The notes under the pieces were generated by a model that worked only from the letters and a program-made list of their open reading frames with translations, did no database searches and was not told the DNA's origin. A program made the translations under genes and the position numbers. 5,969 nucleotides of DNA from Elusimicrobiota bacterium (GTDB lineage: Bacteria > Elusimicrobiota > Elusimicrobia > Elusimicrobiales > Elusimicrobiaceae), in the NCBI GenBank assembly GCA_031258375.1, contig JAIRMX010000090.1, positions 1-5,969 on the forward strand, read 5' to 3'. Of this stretch, positions 5,484 through 5,969 are shown piece after piece (position 1 is the stretch's first letter; every line of letters begins with the position of its first letter).

Positions 5484-5613
5484 CTCCCTTTAGTAAAGGG
5501 AGTGCCGCTTTAGCGGCGAGGGATTTAATATAGTTGTTAGAACTGCCTTTAAATCTCTCTTCCGACTTATGGACATTCGTCCCTAAGTCTCCCTCTCTCT
5601 TTACAAAAGAGAG
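5484..5613. repeat. Composite palindromic element: two related modules in inverted orientation
   Basis: Reading +, the first module is a perfect palindrome, CTCCCTTTAGTAAAGGGAG (5484-5502), then a GC-rich hairpin GCCGCT-TT-AGCGGC (5504-5517), then GAGGGATTTAA (5518-5528). Reading the other strand from 5613, the second module has the same plan. It has a palindrome CTCTCTTTTGTAAAGAGAG (5613-5595), a hairpin with GACTTA and GGAC arms (5589-5564), and GAGAGATTTAA (5559-5549). The inner boxes pair with each other over 11 bp with one G-U, enclosing a 20-nt loop with a further 4-bp stem. This resembles paired REP/BIME-type or MITE-like non-autonomous interspersed repeats. No transposase or clear target-site duplication is visible. 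Copy number elsewhere in the genome cannot be judged here. Confidence 0.7.
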
Positions 5614-5627
5614 AAAAAAACCAGAAA

Positions 5628-5717
<90 letters not shown>

Positions 5718-5745
5718 AAAATTTTTCCTAATTCATTACTTGCTT

Positions 5746-5969
5746 TTATCCGGATATTTCCCTTGGCGTATTTATTATGGCTTTGCGCAAAAACGGCTTT
5801 TTAACTAATTCTTTCTTTAGAGATTCGTCGCGCAAGGCGTTTCTGTAGGACGGACTTTGAAAAGTATATTCAAATTTTGCGTGTTCGTCATAAACGCCTT
5901 CCGCTATCGCGGCGACGTCTTCGGCGTATACAAGTTCTTCGTCCGTCGGTATGACAAAAACTTTTACGG
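5746..5969 (-). CDS. ackA: Probable acetate kinase, C-terminal part with an extended tail
   Basis: Seventy-three residues are visible before a TAA at 5748-5746, and the gene continues beyond the right edge. The start, VKVFVIPTDEELVYAEDVAAI, matches the conserved last strand and helix of acetate kinases (VLVIPTNEELVIA in common forms). Acetate kinase interconverts acetyl phosphate and ADP with acetate and ATP in the cytoplasm, the energy-yielding end of fermentation. Most family members stop within about ten residues of this motif. Here about 50 more follow (ending RKAIINTPREISG), with an aromatic stretch, FEYTFQSPSYRNALRDESL. This may mark a subgroup with a longer tail. The catalytic residues are outside the window, so a related ASKHA kinase such as a propionate or butyrate kinase is not excluded. 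No terminator follows, so transcription may continue into the microsatellite ORF and the pilin. Confidence 0.65.
   Translation of the reverse strand, partial: VKVFVIPTDEELVYAEDVAAIAEGVYDEHAKFEYTFQSPSYRNALRDESLKKELVKKPFLRKAIINTPREISG

Noticed and set aside
5594..5614. Hairpin CTCTCTTT/AAAGAGAG followed by A-run as an intrinsic terminator
   Set aside because: On the + strand it is followed by A rather than T. On the minus strand the T-run comes before the hairpin, not after. It fits the composite repeat better.

Overview
The window looks like part of a chromosome from the phylum Elusimicrobiota (an Elusimicrobium- or Endomicrobium-like bacterium). This is an inference from four things: a moderately AT-rich composition, a short pseudopilin-like type IV pilin of the style abundant in that phylum, an HU/MerR pair followed by proline tRNAs, and the codon style. 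No 16S rRNA or other decisive marker is present, so the assignment is tentative.

Layout. Positions 1-375 (+) hold the C-terminal end of a penicillin-binding protein 1C-like gene whose reading frame seems to be broken near position 59. A good sigma-70-type promoter (393-420) and a structured leader precede a two-gene operon on the + strand. The first gene (494-1702) encodes a family-1 sugar-type solute-binding protein with no signal peptide. The second (1706-3217), 3 nt later, encodes a soluble GAF-GAF-GGDEF diguanylate cyclase. Convergent to it is a small membrane-anchored protein of unknown function (3234-3755, -), with a promoter at 3855-3882.

Next comes a minus-strand cluster read from right to left. 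It holds an HU/IHF-type DNA-binding protein (4492-4752), a MerR-type regulator overlapping it by 4 nt (4148-4495), tRNA-Pro(GGG) (4022-4093) and tRNA-Pro(CGG) (3912-3985). The HU gene has a promoter whose predicted start site falls on its ATG, so its mRNA may be leaderless. A type IV pilin-like gene follows (4877-5395, -). The right end carries the C-terminus of a probable acetate kinase (5746-5969, -, running off the window).

The roughly 350 nt between the pilin and the kinase gene are the most unusual stretch. They contain two divergently oriented modules of stacked palindromes (5484-5613), a 12-copy AGAC tetranucleotide microsatellite (5637-5685), and a small ORF with its own Shine-Dalgarno that begins just after the kinase gene and reads through the microsatellite. 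At 12 copies this ORF ends at once. At 13 copies it would stay open through the palindromic element and past the start of the pilin gene.

Two arrangements deserve attention. One is the apparently cytoplasmic solute-binding protein paired with a cytoplasmic diguanylate cyclase, which suggests an intracellular ligand sensor feeding c-di-GMP signalling. The other is the potentially phase-variable region upstream of the pilin. Both functional readings are inferences. The sequence arrangements are directly visible.
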